Shown: piece by piece, positions 31,211-40,500 of the stretch
Layout: every line of letters starts with the position of its first letter
How positions within the stretch are numbered: the stretch's first letter is position 1
From: Chara braunii
Taxonomy: Eukaryota; Streptophyta; Charophyceae; Charales; Characeae
Length of the DNA: 43,622 bases
NCBI GenBank assembly: GCA_003427395.1
Contig: BFEA01000110.1
Span: 1,061,442-1,105,063, forward strand
Direction: 5' to 3'
The notes under the pieces: model-generated
Seen by the model: the letters and a program-made list of their open reading frames with translations, nothing else
Told to the model about the DNA's origin: nothing
Databases searched by the model: none
Made by a program: the position numbers and the translations under genes

Positions 31211-31454
31211 CTACTGCCGTCTTTACCCAAGTAAAACAACTTTAAGTTTTTTCTTTTTATAAATATACTTTTTATTTTAAAAAAAACAACAACCTGGGCT
31301 GCTGCTAGCGGTGCTGATAAGAGCAGGTATCAAAACACCTTTAAGTTGCCCCAAGTACAACTATAATGACCACGTGTTGTATTTCAGGGCGAAGACGGTA
31401 GATCATCACGCAGCTATAATGACCACGTGTTGTATTTCAGGGTGAAGACGGTAG
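31211..31454. mobile_element. 111-bp MITE family copy 2, with nested insertion and duplicated right end
   Basis: The left end CTACTGCCGTCTTTACCC starts at 31211. The right end appears twice as 53-bp tandem units (31361-31413, 31414-31466) carrying CTATAATGACCACGTGTTGT then GAAGACGGTAG. Removing the nested LINE tail (31249-31347) and one 53-bp unit leaves about 92 bp, close to the 111 bp of intact copies. It therefore suffered first or later a retro-insertion and a tandem duplication. Confidence 0.75.
31249..31338 (-). mobile_element. LINE 3' tail (E) nested in MITE
   Basis: Flanked by 9-bp duplications CTTTAAGTT (31240-31248 and 31339-31347). On the minus strand it reads GCTCTTATCAGC, then CGCTAGCAGCAGCCC, then a T run and an A-rich tail. 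The GCTCTTATCA block is the conserved 3'-terminal block of LINEs A-C. A 90-bp, severely 5'-truncated insertion. Confidence 0.65.
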
Positions 31455-31466
31455 ATGATCACGCAA

Positions 31467-32032
31467 CACAATAGTACCATTTTCTCCCAAACATGATGCA
31501 CCCTCATCATGATTATGCCAGACTGGACAAATAGCTTGAATCCTTTTCATGGACCGGGCACATTGTGTTGAGGGGCAAACATACATCATTCTCATCACAA
31601 CAGATAAAACCAGAAGGTTCTATTAACAACTTTTGAAAGTTGAAAATAAATTGTGAATCACTCGTTACGGAGAACATATTCGTCGATCTTTGATGCGGTC
31701 TTCTTATACAACCCGCAAAGTATCTGCCAAACAACTTAATTCAATATTGATATAAAAGAGGTAAGCATGTTTGACTTCAGAATAGGTTCTTACCATGGAT
31801 CACTTCAAGACGGAATACACAATCTCAATCGCAAACATTTTTCTTTTTCTAAACAAGAACGGAGGTGGCAGATTTTGAGTTTGCAAAGGCAAAAAGAAAA
31901 AATGTGCCAACTAACAAATGACGACGCGGTTTGTAGAACATATTGAATGCTTTTTCTACTTTTCTATTTTGTCTTTTTTTTATTACATGAAGATGAAAAT
32001 ATTAATTTTACATAATGTATATTCAGTTACAT
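31467..32032. other. AT-rich spacer, one orphan frame
   Basis: A 73-codon minus-strand frame at 31734-31513 contains CCDENDVCLPLNTMCPVH. A possible donor (CATG|GTAAGA, near 31795) and acceptor (TTTGGCAG, near 31728) lie upstream of it. I do not recognise a family and regard it as weak. Confidence 0.25.
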
Positions 32033-32130
32033 GGTACTTATTCTGATATTAAATTCAACTCTAATCTTTATTATATATTCATGAATATATAATAAAGATT
32101 AGAGTTGAATTTAATATCAGAATAAGTACC
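32033..32130. repeat. Perfect 98-bp palindrome, no spacer
   Basis: The 49-bp left arm (from GGTACTTATTCTG to TATATTCA) and its exact reverse complement meet at the centre between 32081 and 32082. I checked the pairs base by base and found no mismatch. The symmetry ends abruptly at both sides. Confidence 0.97.
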
Positions 32131-32683
32131 TACTTACTACATAAATATAAAGATGTTTTGCTTTATTTATAATACTCTATTTTTTCTGAGTAATTTATCA
32201 ATTACTCTACATTCTACACATATCAAATTTTAAAGGCACCATCATTGACAAATGAGCTGGGAGTTTGAAACGAAAATTTCGGTAGAAAAGGGATCCTTCA
32301 GGCCTTTGTTTTTATTTGCTTTTCTGAACTCGGCGACCGTTTTCTTCATAGGCATGTGTTTTTTTCATGCATTCGAAGCTCAGAAGTGGCATCGAAGTTT
32401 CAAGCTCATCCAAGAGGCCCGTGACAGTCTTCGGCACTGAGCAATAAGCATGCCAAAAATCGCTCGTCCTTTTTCCACAACAGTGGGAGAGAGCGTGCAA
32501 GGAGGGGGAGAGGTCACAAAGGGGGGGGGGGCGACAAAATTAAAGAGACGTTATTGAAAATGAGGAATGGTCCATAGTAGTTAAAAGAAAGTGAATTCAA
32601 GAGAATAATATAGTATTATAGCTTAGTTTAAAAAAAAGAAAGAACAAAGAAAAAAAAAGTTTCAAACGTTGAACCTTAAAAGA
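32131..32683. other. Spacer left of the LTR element, no recognised gene
   Basis: Two overlapping frames (32252-32440 plus, 32500-32312 minus) have no known motif. A G run lies at 32520-32531. Confidence 0.35.
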
Positions 32684-32689
32684 CAGTAC

Positions 32690-33462
32690 TGCAAGGAAAA
32701 TGAGCGATAGCGAACTTTAGAAACCAAGCAGCATCATACACATGAGACCAGATAATCGTGACCTCGAACCAAAAGCAGAATTGCAACACAAGTTCCACCA
32801 AATAAGAACACAGCAAAGCTCACAAGTGACAATATTGGAATAGTCTCATCACCATCAACAATGAACCAATATCGAACATCCTATCTGGCGCCCTGCGCCC
32901 AGATTACAAGTGGCAGATCCTATCTAGCCTATCTACAATTCCGCTGGTGTCGTCAACAGCTCTCCGAAGTACGAGCAGATCTCGGCCAATGCCATTCGCC
33001 CCAAGCACCAGGTATGTCTTCTCGTATCACTCACAACCTCGATCCCCCACTCACAGATGCCATTCGCCCCAAGCACCAGGTATGTCTCTCGTATCACTCA
33101 CAACCTCGATCCCCCACTTACAGATGCCACGCATACCCAAGGACCACCATGCGCCCCATCCAGCTATGCAGCGCAGCTCGACTATGGCTGCCTGCTTCTC
33201 CCTACTCGCCCGTGAGCGCGTGAGCCTAGCCAGCTCGTAACGCAGCGCTTGCGCAGCATGCGGCCAGTGCCCGAATGCCAAATGCGGGGGCAGGGCCTTT
33301 CCTAAATGGAAGCGCCCGGTCAGCTGCGTACGGCCGGGCTGTGCTGGGCCTCGGCCCAGAAGCTTCCGGTAGGACTTGAGAAGTTGAGCCCTGATCCTAA
33401 CGAATCAGGCTTGTGACGTTGCTTGTGCCCAACTGCCCGCAACCGAGGTTCGACTCAGGATC
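32690..33462 (-). repeat. 3' LTR (truncated at its 5' side)
   Basis: Matches 35546-36215 closely, starting on the plus strand at TGCAAGGAAAATGAGCGATA. It carries a private 68-bp tandem duplication (units from 32991 and 33059, GCCATTCGCCCCAAGCACC). Similarity stops near 33460, inside a block (AGGATGACAGGATCCTG on minus) that also occurs twice in gag, suggesting that recombination between gag and LTR removed pol and the start of this LTR. Confidence 0.85.
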
Positions 33463-34240
33463 CTGTCATCCTCAGGAGCCCAAAAGGCTTTGCTGGATGT
33501 CCTGTACGAGCGCCATTTGGCGATCCTGCATTTCTACCACATCTAGCAAGACCATCCTCAACGTCCTCACATCATCATCCACGTTTGTCAGGTCCATCTC
33601 CTCTAAGTCACTAATGTCCGCTTGTCTCCGCTGAATCCTTGCTCTTCTCCTAATCATTCTATCTTTCTCTGCCTTCATCTCCCCTAAAGTCTTTTGTAGC
33701 ATCTGCTTGTCGTATGGTGATCTCTTCGGGAGTCAGAACTAACGGCTGGCTTGCCATGACGCCAGTGGACTGACTCAGCGTCTGTGCGATCGTACCTGAA
33801 CTACTAGCCTGGGAGCTCTGCTGCCCAGCAGTTGCCATGGCTGCTGAAGTAGCGGTTTCGCCTGCGAATGCCCAGCTTGCCTCTGCGGCCCTAGCTCTTC
33901 GCTGCTGCTGCTGCCTCTCTCTCTGCTGGCGGAACATGAATCTGTCGCCCTCTGGTCCTAATGCCAAGTGGGCTATCGGGCGCCTCACCGATCGCAGGAT
34001 CCTGTCATCCTCAGGAGGCCCAAAAGGCCACTGATGCAATCCTAACCTTGAGCAACAGACCGTTCAAATGCTGAAGTAGTCGTTTCACCTGCGAATGCCC
34101 TGCTTGCCTCATGCGCCCCTAGCTCTTCGCTGCTGCTGCCTCTCTCTCCGCTGGCGGAACATGAATTTGTCGCCCTCTAGTCCTAATGCCAAGTGGGCTA
34201 TCGGGCACCTCGCTGATCGCAGGATCCTGTCGTCCTCTCT
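33463..34240 (-). pseudogene. gag-like remnant with coiled coil
   Basis: Minus-strand frames 34039-33659 and 33702-33472 read as one protein with a single-base frameshift near 33700. PFGPPEDDRILRSVRRP is followed by a Gln/Ala-rich stretch (FRQQRERQQQQRRARAAEAS), a Ser/Thr-rich linker, EEITIRQ, then a charged coiled coil (LGEMKAEKDRMIRRRARIQ, DLEEMDLTN). Charged and Gln-rich coiled coils are common in plant retrotransposon Gag N-termini. About 170 bp (34080-34240) is a diverged tandem duplicate of 33870-34020. The capsid core and zinc knuckle are absent. Confidence 0.55.
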
Positions 34241-35530
34241 AGTTTCCTCCCTGTCGCTCATAAGCTACAGAATTGGGCACAATCTGCACTAGGTCAGACT
34301 AAGTGCCTACTGCAGCGCAGTGCCCAGACCAATTTAACAAATAATTGGTGGCTATTTCAGAGTCTACACATTCGGGTCCAACACGTAAGTCCAGATTCCT
34401 ACAAACGAAACTATTTTTACTTTAGTCCACAAATAGAGAGCAGATCTACATAATGTTGTCTGTCCACGAACAGAGAGCAGATCAACCTAATGCTGTCTGT
34501 CAGATGTCAATGGCAGTCCATCTAACTAATCAAGAATGAAAATAGGATCGCCCGTGTGGATATTCGCAAAGTAGAATTAAACTCGAACTTATCACATAAA
34601 ATCTACCCCTTCCTCAGTTCCTCTTGATGGTCACTTGACGTCAGCGTCCCTGAGCGATCCCGGACAGCGTGCGTGTCTAAAGGCGTGCACACGGCCCACC
34701 CCTGTGCCCCGAGTGTATGCTGAGCTGGCCGGCCCTGCACAATGTTTATCCTCACGTGCAGCGAGCCTTACACCGACCGATTGGCTGATCACGAGGCGTT
34801 CAAGGACGGCCCCCAAAGTCCTCATGAATTATTTAACGTTAAAACAGGGCGACGATCACAGCCAATGGAAGGTACCCCGCCGATGTTTATTTATAGACGC
34901 CCGGTACTCATCTCCCTTGTAGGGCTGGCCTGCCCGTCATAACCCATCTGTCAGCGCAGCAAGCAGACAAAGGACAAAGCAGCAAAGCATGCGTGCTCTA
35001 CTCCCGGTGGGTTGGCATGGTGACCGTGACCCAGTGCTTCATCCAGGGCCCTTCAGATAGCTCCGCCCTCTCCTTCCAGATGCTCCATGTGAACAATGCC
35101 GACTCTCAAGGTTGAGCGCAATCGACTCCTCACATGAGGACTCTCAAGACAGAACACACATCCTCACGGTAAGAAGTGTCGAAGAGGGTAGATAAGGTTA
35201 GGTGCAACATACCTCAAAATAGCTGCCCCCAACCACAGATATTCTCACCAAATGACCTGATGCCGATTGTGATGACCAATGACTGCTTCGGCACAACCAG
35301 CATTACACCGCCGTTCCACCTCAGCATCAATCGCACATCCGATAGTTCTCATCACACTGCAAACACCCATCACTCACCACGTAGCCTTCCTGGCGATACC
35401 CCTCACCTCTTGGGTCGCCCTGCTTGCCTTCGCCCTCCTCACTACACTCTGAACGGCCGCTCGCCTAGCAGACCGCACGCATGTACCGCATAGGCAGAAG
35501 ACAAGCGCCAGATTAGTGCACCGTACCACA
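34241..35530 (-). other. LTR element leader region
   Basis: The sequence between the primer site and gag on the minus strand. No frame carries a motif. It is long for a leader (about 1.3 kb), so it may contain rearranged or inserted sequence. Confidence 0.4.
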
Positions 35531-35542
35531 GCTTTGATACCA
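35531..35542 (-). promoter_or_regulatory. Primer binding site, initiator-Met tRNA type
   Basis: Minus strand TGGTATCAAAGC, three bases inside the 5' LTR end. The canonical plant site is TGGTATCAGAGC, so 11 of 12 bases agree. It fixes the element's orientation. Confidence 0.85.
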
Positions 35543-35545
35543 AAT

Positions 35546-36449
35546 TGCAAGGAAAATGAGCGATAGCGAACTTCAGAAACCAAGCAGCATCATACACATG
35601 AGACCAGATAGTCGTGACCTCGAACCAAAAGCAGAAATGCAACACGAGTTCCACCAAATTAGAGCACAGCAAAAGCTCACAAGTGACAATGTTGGAATAT
35701 TCTCATCACCATCAACAATGAACCAATGTCGAACATCCTATCTGGCACCCTGCGCCCAGACTCAACTGGCAGATCCTATCTAGCCTATCTACAATGCCGT
35801 TGGTGTCGTCAACTGCTCCCCGAAGTACGAGCAGATCTCAGCCAATGCCGTTTGGCCTAAGCACCAGGTATGCCTCTCGTATCACTCACAACCTTGATCT
35901 CCCACTCACAGATGCCACGTGCACCCAAGGACCACCATGCGCCCCATCCAGCTATGCAGCGCAGCTCGGCTATGGCTGCCTGCTTCTCCCTGCTCGCCCG
36001 TGAGCGCGTGAGCCTGGCCAGCGTGTAGCGCAGCATGCAGCCAGTGCCTGAATGCCGAATGCGGGGGGGCAGGGCCTTTCCTATGCGTGCGGCCAGGCTG
36101 TGCTGGGCTTCAGCCCAGAAGCTTCCGGTAGGACCCAAGAGGCTGAGCCCCGGTCCTACCGAATCAGGCCCAGGGCCTGTGACGGTTGCTTGTGCCCAAC
36201 TGCCCGCATCCGGGGTTCGGCCCATGTTGTGTATCTGGCCCAGGGCCTACCTCAGTTGCATACAAAAAAGGCAGCCAGGGCCTGGGCGCTCTCAACCAAC
36301 TAGCGCTGCGCAACTGCCTGAATTTTCCCCAGTTGCGTGGTAGCCTGAAAGTAGGCCTTGTGGCCTTGGTCTGGCCTGCCTTATTTTAGGGCGGCCGACT
36401 GGGCTGCTTGCAGGGTCAAAAGGGGCTCATCGGGGCCTTATGCCTCACA
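35546..36449 (-). repeat. 5' LTR (fuller copy)
   Basis: About 904 bp. On the minus strand it begins TGTGAGGC or two bases later TGAGGCATAAGG, and ends TCCTTGCA, giving TG...CA termini. The part corresponding to the start of the LTR (36216-36449) has no match in the other LTR. Divergence between the shared parts is visible (many single-base differences), so the insertion is not recent. Confidence 0.85.
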
Positions 36450-36528
36450 GTACTTAAAAAAAAAAAAAAAAGAAGAATATAGCTTAGTTAAAAAAAAAAC
36501 AAGTCTCTGTTTTTCCACCCCTCAGGAG

Positions 36529-36691
36529 CGAGGTCCCACTAGCAAAGAGGATTGGATTAAGTGTCTGAATCTGGATGTGCTTGTCGCACGGAAGCAGAAA
36601 AGCAGGTGAATCTCGGTTTCATGCACTTCTCCACAAACACGTCCAGATTCCGGCATTCGATCCAATCCTCTTTGCTAGTGGGACCTCACCC
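36529..36691. repeat. Inverted duplication of a coding-like segment
   Basis: Left arm GAGGTCCCACTAGCAAAGAG on plus. The right arm reversed starts identically, and the match continues, imperfectly, for about 80 bp with almost no spacer. Both arms, read outward to inward, give GPTSKEDWI-C-NLDV-V. The protein is unrecognised. Confidence 0.75.
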
Positions 36692-36879
36692 CAGAAGCTC
36701 ACATCTTCCAGTCCCAAAGAGAACACGCCGGTGCGGGAGCAGAATTAACAACCCCCCCCCCCCAACACACACACCGCCGACCCCCCACAGCATCTCATCT
36801 CTGTTGCTGCAGTTTCAGCAGCCTTCACAGATCTCAGATGCAATGAAGGTGTCGCATCATGTCCGCCCATAGTTTGCTA

Positions 36880-36882
<3 letters not shown>
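36692..36882. other. C-rich spacer
   Basis: No gene. A C run lies at about 36751-36764. Confidence 0.4.
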
Positions 36883-36962
<80 letters not shown>

Positions 36963-37140
36963 CTGTGTGTGTGTGTGTCTGTTGTGTGTCTCTCTCTCGG
37001 TGTGTCTGTGTCTGTGTTATAGATTTTCCCCACAACAGCCCTAATTCCACCCAGATGAATAGTTTCAGAACCTGTGTGTGTGTCTGTGTGTGTGTCTCTC
37101 TCGGTGTGTCTGTGTCTGTGTTATAGATTTTTCCCACAAC
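36883..37140 (+). repeat. CT/GT microsatellites and a 104-bp tandem duplication
   Basis: A CT tract (about 36883-36927) runs into GT tracts. The unit CGGTGTGTCTGTGTCTGTGT then TATAGATTTT-CCCACAAC occurs at about 36998-37036 and again at 37102-37140. The first copy continues AGCCCTAATTCCACCCAGAT, and the second continues the same way only after the hAT-type MITE (37416-37435). Confidence 0.85.
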
Positions 37141-37407
37141 CTAGGCTACCAGAGTGGCCCGGGGTCACTTGCCCGGCCGGGCCAAAAAAATAAAAATAAA
37201 ATAAAATAAAATAATAGTTTTACAATTTATTTTTCATTTTAAATTTGGTGAAGAATTTCGATCTGACCCTGAGGCAAACGTTGTTCAGTTTATTTTTCTG
37301 CATAACATACTTTTTTTTTGGATTTTTTGGAAATGTTGGTTTTTTTTTTTTTTTGCTGGGACCTTCCTTGGTCCTTGGACGGGCTGGCGGCCCGGCTGGT
37401 AGCCTAG
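37141..37407. mobile_element. hAT-type MITE, CTAGGCTACCAG family, reference copy
   Basis: A 267-bp element with 12-bp ends CTAGGCTACCAG and CTGGTAGCCTAG, flanked by CCCACAAC on both sides (37133-37140 and 37408-37415). The unoccupied site CCCACAACAGCCCTAATTCC survives in the neighbouring tandem copy at 37029-37048, which proves insertion and sets the target duplication at 8 bp. The interior is A/T-rich with CCCTGAGGCAAACGTTGTTC. Noncoding. Confidence 0.95.
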
Positions 37408-37415
37408 CCCACAAC

Positions 37416-37780
37416 AGCCCCAATTCCACCCAGATGAATAGTTTCAGAATCAAAGCAGTCTTTGTCCTATTGCAGACAACGAGAGCATTTGATATGTCCA
37501 ACATATTAAAGCAATTTTATAATTAGACAGTTTTTTGGTTGTCCTTGGGGTACCCCTTTCATTGTTCTTGCAGCTCCCCTTTTACTGTGCCTCTTACGCA
37601 CAAGGCTGCCGACGTTGATTGTGGTTGAGCGGCAGCTGCCCACACCCCCGTGTGCCTTCACGGCCCACTTGCACGTTATTTCAGGAGGCAGAGTAAAAGG
37701 GAAGGTATGCTCCTGTGCATTTTTCTCTTCAGAGCTTCATACTCCTCTGTGTGTGTGTGTGTGTTGTCATATTCGCTAAA
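37416..37780. other. Spacer, no gene seen
   Basis: Continuation of the tandem unit, then unremarkable sequence ending in a GT tract (37748-37764). No coding signal. Confidence 0.4.
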
Positions 37781-37972
37781 CAGTGAAAAAAAGCACGACT
37801 GTGCCAGACTGTTTCGTCGGACTTTCACCGACTCGTGTGTGTTGTCATATTCGCTATAAACTTTTACTGTGCCAGACTGTTTCGTCGGACTTTCACCGAC
37901 TCGTGTGTGTTGTCATATTCGCTATAAACTCAAAAAAAGCACGACTGTACCAGACTGTGTCGTGTGTGTGTC
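37765..37972 (+). repeat. Tandem repeat, unit about 68-75 bp, with hairpin
   Basis: Three partial or full units contain ACTGTGCCAGACTGTTTCGT, CGGACTTTCACCGACTCG and GTTGTCATATTCGCTA. Within each, GTCGG-ACTTTCA-CCGAC can form a short stem-loop. Some units carry an extra AAAAAAAGCACG segment. Confidence 0.8.
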
Positions 37973-38183
37973 TTTAAAAAAAAAACAAATTCTCTCTCAT
38001 TCCATGCAAGAATCATCAGATAGAGTTCGTAATCATTCCTAATTTATCCGAACATCTTATGAACGGAAGCGTCTTTTTCTTTTTTTTCTCTCTTTTTCTT
38101 TGTACAACAAGGGTCTTTTTCACCCTCGTTGAGCATCTCAATACCAGCATGTCAAGCTGTCCCATGAGGCCGATTGTCCCAAA

Positions 38184-38184
<1 letters not shown>

Positions 38185-38232
<48 letters not shown>
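38185..38232 (+). repeat. Poly(A) run of about 48
   Basis: Uninterrupted A run between GATTGTCCCAAAC and GCATTTCCCAG. No target duplication found. Confidence 0.95.
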
Positions 38233-38233
<1 letters not shown>

Positions 38234-38430
38234 CATTTCCCAGTCAGAAACTTTTTCTACAATTTGCATTGCCCTCTTCGCAAATTGTGCACCGACTACT
38301 ACAGAGTGCTACTATGTGCCTTCACCTCTCCCTCCTCCCACAACCCCTCCCCCCTCCCCCCTCTTTCTCCCCATACGGCACCAAATTGCACATAGGCAAG
38401 ATGGAGAGCCACATCATTGCCCTAGAGGGC

Positions 38431-38541
38431 CTACAGTCTTCCCCCGAATACAACGCACGGTCATTATAGCTGAATTTGGTCTATCTTTCAGTCTAAATTC
38501 AGCTATAATAACCGTGCATTGTATTCGGGGGAAGACTGTAG
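38431..38541. mobile_element. 111-bp palindromic MITE, copy 3
   Basis: The left end CTACAGTCTTCCCCCGAATA and reversed right end CTACAGTCTTCCCCCGAATA are identical. The arms continue through ACGGT-ATTATAGCTGAATTT to a CTTTCAGTC centre. Same 111-bp length as copy 1. Arm identity is high, so this is a young copy. Confidence 0.92.
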
Positions 38542-38927
38542 ACCTCTGAACCAGCAGATTGCGCAGCTTCATCCTCGGCTGCAAAGACTGGCAAAACTTC
38601 CGCAAAAGGGCTACAAGCTCTGCTTAACTCTTGGCCCCTGTACTTCCTCTCCTTTCTCTCACAGCCACAGCAAAATTTTGAGGTTCTTTTTTTTTCTAGC
38701 AAAATTTACAAGGTTACATATGAGCAGGATAGAGAGTACATGATGGGTCAGGTAGTACGACGCAGATTGAAGTCCGTTCAGCGGCTTCGATCGCCGCAGC
38801 CCAAGATTAGCAAAAAGAGTTGTGTGTTCCGGTTAGTACCCACCCCTCTAGTCCCCGTGTCAAAGAGCTAGAAGAAGAATATGAAAATGAATTGCAAATC
38901 TTCTCGTGTCCCGCAGAAGAGAATCGG
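38542..38927. other. Spacer downstream of the GH127 gene, no gene seen
   Basis: No recognised coding sequence on either strand. Confidence 0.4.
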
Positions 38928-39047
38928 AGGGCATACGCACGCTAGCGCTTCCTTGAATGTATCTAACTGCAACCGCCAGACCAGGACGAATCTGACCGCA
39001 ATCATGTCCAGAGCTTAGTAGAAAAGGTCGTAGAGTGAGTATGCCCT
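38928..39047. mobile_element. Small MITE, AGGGCATAC family, copy 1
   Basis: A 120-bp element with ends AGGGCATACGCACGCTA and, reversed, AGGGCATACTCACTCTA. A copy of nearly the same length lies at 41615-41735, so the two flank the visible GH127 exons. Target duplication unclear. Confidence 0.7.
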
Positions 39048-39055
39048 GAGTTCCT

Positions 39056-39340
39056 TTTAAGCAATGAAATCGACCAGAAATCCATGATACATACATAGCG
39101 GTGTGCCTACCTCATGGGCCCGCCCCGAACTCGCAAAAGTAGGTTGCGTAGGGGTTTCATCGTTGAAGGCGGAGATGGGACGCAGCGGGAACCCTCCGCG
39201 TGCAACGGAACTGATATCCGACGGAGGGAGCCTCGTCCTTGCGCACATAGAAAAACTGCTAATCAAACACAAACACCCAGGGGTTCCGCCGTTTGTGGAG
39301 CGATAACCACCAACCATCCGGTTTGCGTCGTCAGATTTTT
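39056..39340 (-). pseudogene. Duplicated 3' end of the GH127 last exon
   Basis: A 285-bp unit directly downstream of the gene on its coding strand. The minus translation LPPSDISSVARGGFPLRPIS then AFNDET parallels EPPSDVSFVARGRNQKFPLF then PISAFKDET in the intact exon, but flanking codons are frameshifted. The similarity includes sequence beyond the stop (the TGAGGTAGGCAC block and the following 40 bp). It arose by tandem duplication and has since decayed. It is most likely untranslated, since the intact stop lies upstream. Confidence 0.8.
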
Positions 39341-39391
39341 TTTACGCACTGAAGTCAACCGTCAATTTATACATTAGATTCCCCCTGGTGC

Positions 39392-40500
39392 CTACCTCAC
39401 GGGCCCGCCGGGAACTCGGAAGTAGGTTGTGTAGGTTTCATCCTTAAAGGCGGAGATCGGAAACAGCGGGAATTTTTGGTTCCTCCCGCGCGCAACAAAA
39501 CTGACATCGGACGGAGGCTCGCCCTCGCGGAGATAGAAACTGCTCATCGACACAAACACCCACGTGCTCCGCCGTTTCTGAAACGATACCGTCCATCCCG
39601 TTGGCGTGTTCAGATCCCTTCGCCCGTTATACATACTCAGCAGATATCCTGGCATGACTATCGACTCGAATGAAGCCGTACGATAGCCAAACTCCCCGGG
39701 CACCCTTTTGAAAGTCGCCATCGCATTAAACTGGCTTCCCCAAAGGTTTCGCCCTTCGCTCATTTCGACCATCATTGCCGATCCATTGTCCGCATGAACC
39801 ATGTAATAGCCCGGTCGTTCCAGAGACTCAAAGGACACAAGGTCCTCATTGCCTGCCAAGACATCGCCGGACGATTTCTCAGGGCCGTAACGATTATTAG
39901 ATTCTTTGCCGGACGCACGCCAGGATGATTTCTCATCTCCAGCGTCACGACTGTCGGTCTTAGGTCCTCCCTCCTTCTCGAGAGCTGCAAGCTTCGTACT
40001 CAAAGAGCTGACCAACCAGAATCTCGAAGCTGCCGCCTCGTTCGTACCCTCTAAGGGCTCTGGTGCGGCAACAAGGTAGCCGCCTCGCCTCTGCAGCGAC
40101 AGCGTTCTTCCATTAAATTTTCCACCAACTTGGTTCAATTGGGACCCCAGCTGGCGCAGAAATCGACGATCCTCGTCATCGGCATAACTTTCGATTCTTT
40201 CCAAGTCCTTGCTCCCCCCATCCGGAGAAGCATGATCGTCAGCACGCGTCTGTAACTCAGATTTAGTGACGGACTGTGCATCGTTGGCAAGAGCCGTCTC
40301 CGACAGAGTCACGAACGGCCATGGCTTGAGAATAAGAGTCGCGAGCTGAGCCCGGTGGTCCTCTGGCACAGGGACGATCCAATCTTCAGGACGTGAGGCG
40401 TTAATCCCTGGCGCTAAGTCGCAATCCCCGCTACTCATGCCCGCCAGAAGATATGGACCGAACAAAATTGCATGCAACTGCCGGAACTCTGGCCTGTCAT
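39392..40500 (-). CDS. GH127 (DUF1680) beta-L-arabinofuranosidase homologue, last visible exon
   Basis: Coding strand minus. The exon begins after an acceptor CACATCAG at 40501-40508 with DDRPEFRQLHAILFGPYLLA, the conserved segment after the catalytic barrel in plant DUF1680 proteins, followed by EDWIVPVPEDHRAQL. An acidic, Ser-rich linker comes next, then, over the last 150 residues, an arabinose-binding (AbfB/CBM42-like) beta-trefoil region (LVSFESLERPGYYMVHAD, then TASFESIVMPGYLLSM), and the plant-type end ISAFKDETYTTYF. The stop TAG is at 39392-39394. Family members hydrolyse beta-L-arabinofuranosyl residues of cell-wall glycoproteins or polysaccharides, usually after secretion; here that role is inferred. 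The catalytic Glu and Cys residues belong to the missing upstream exons. The exon joins 41743-41832 in phase. GAG|GTAGG at the stop also fits a splice donor. Confidence 0.85.

Larger units (their letters stand above)
32684..36453 (-). mobile_element. LTR retrotransposon, minus strand, internally deleted
   Basis: Two long direct repeats (32690-33462 and 35546-36449) bracket about 2.1 kb. The short repeat CAGTAC lies immediately outside both ends (32684-32689 and 36448-36453), a plausible target duplication. Next to the right repeat is GCTTTGATACCA (35531-35542), which on the minus strand is TGGTATCAAAGC, one mismatch from the plant initiator-Met primer site. The interior holds gag-like sequence only. 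Protease, RT, RNase H and integrase are absent, so gypsy or copia cannot be decided. The 3' LTR lacks its first part, and no polypurine tract is seen. Confidence 0.88.

Noticed and set aside
36859-37137. Frames of Leu/Ser or Val/Cys repeats
   Set aside because: CT and GT microsatellites.
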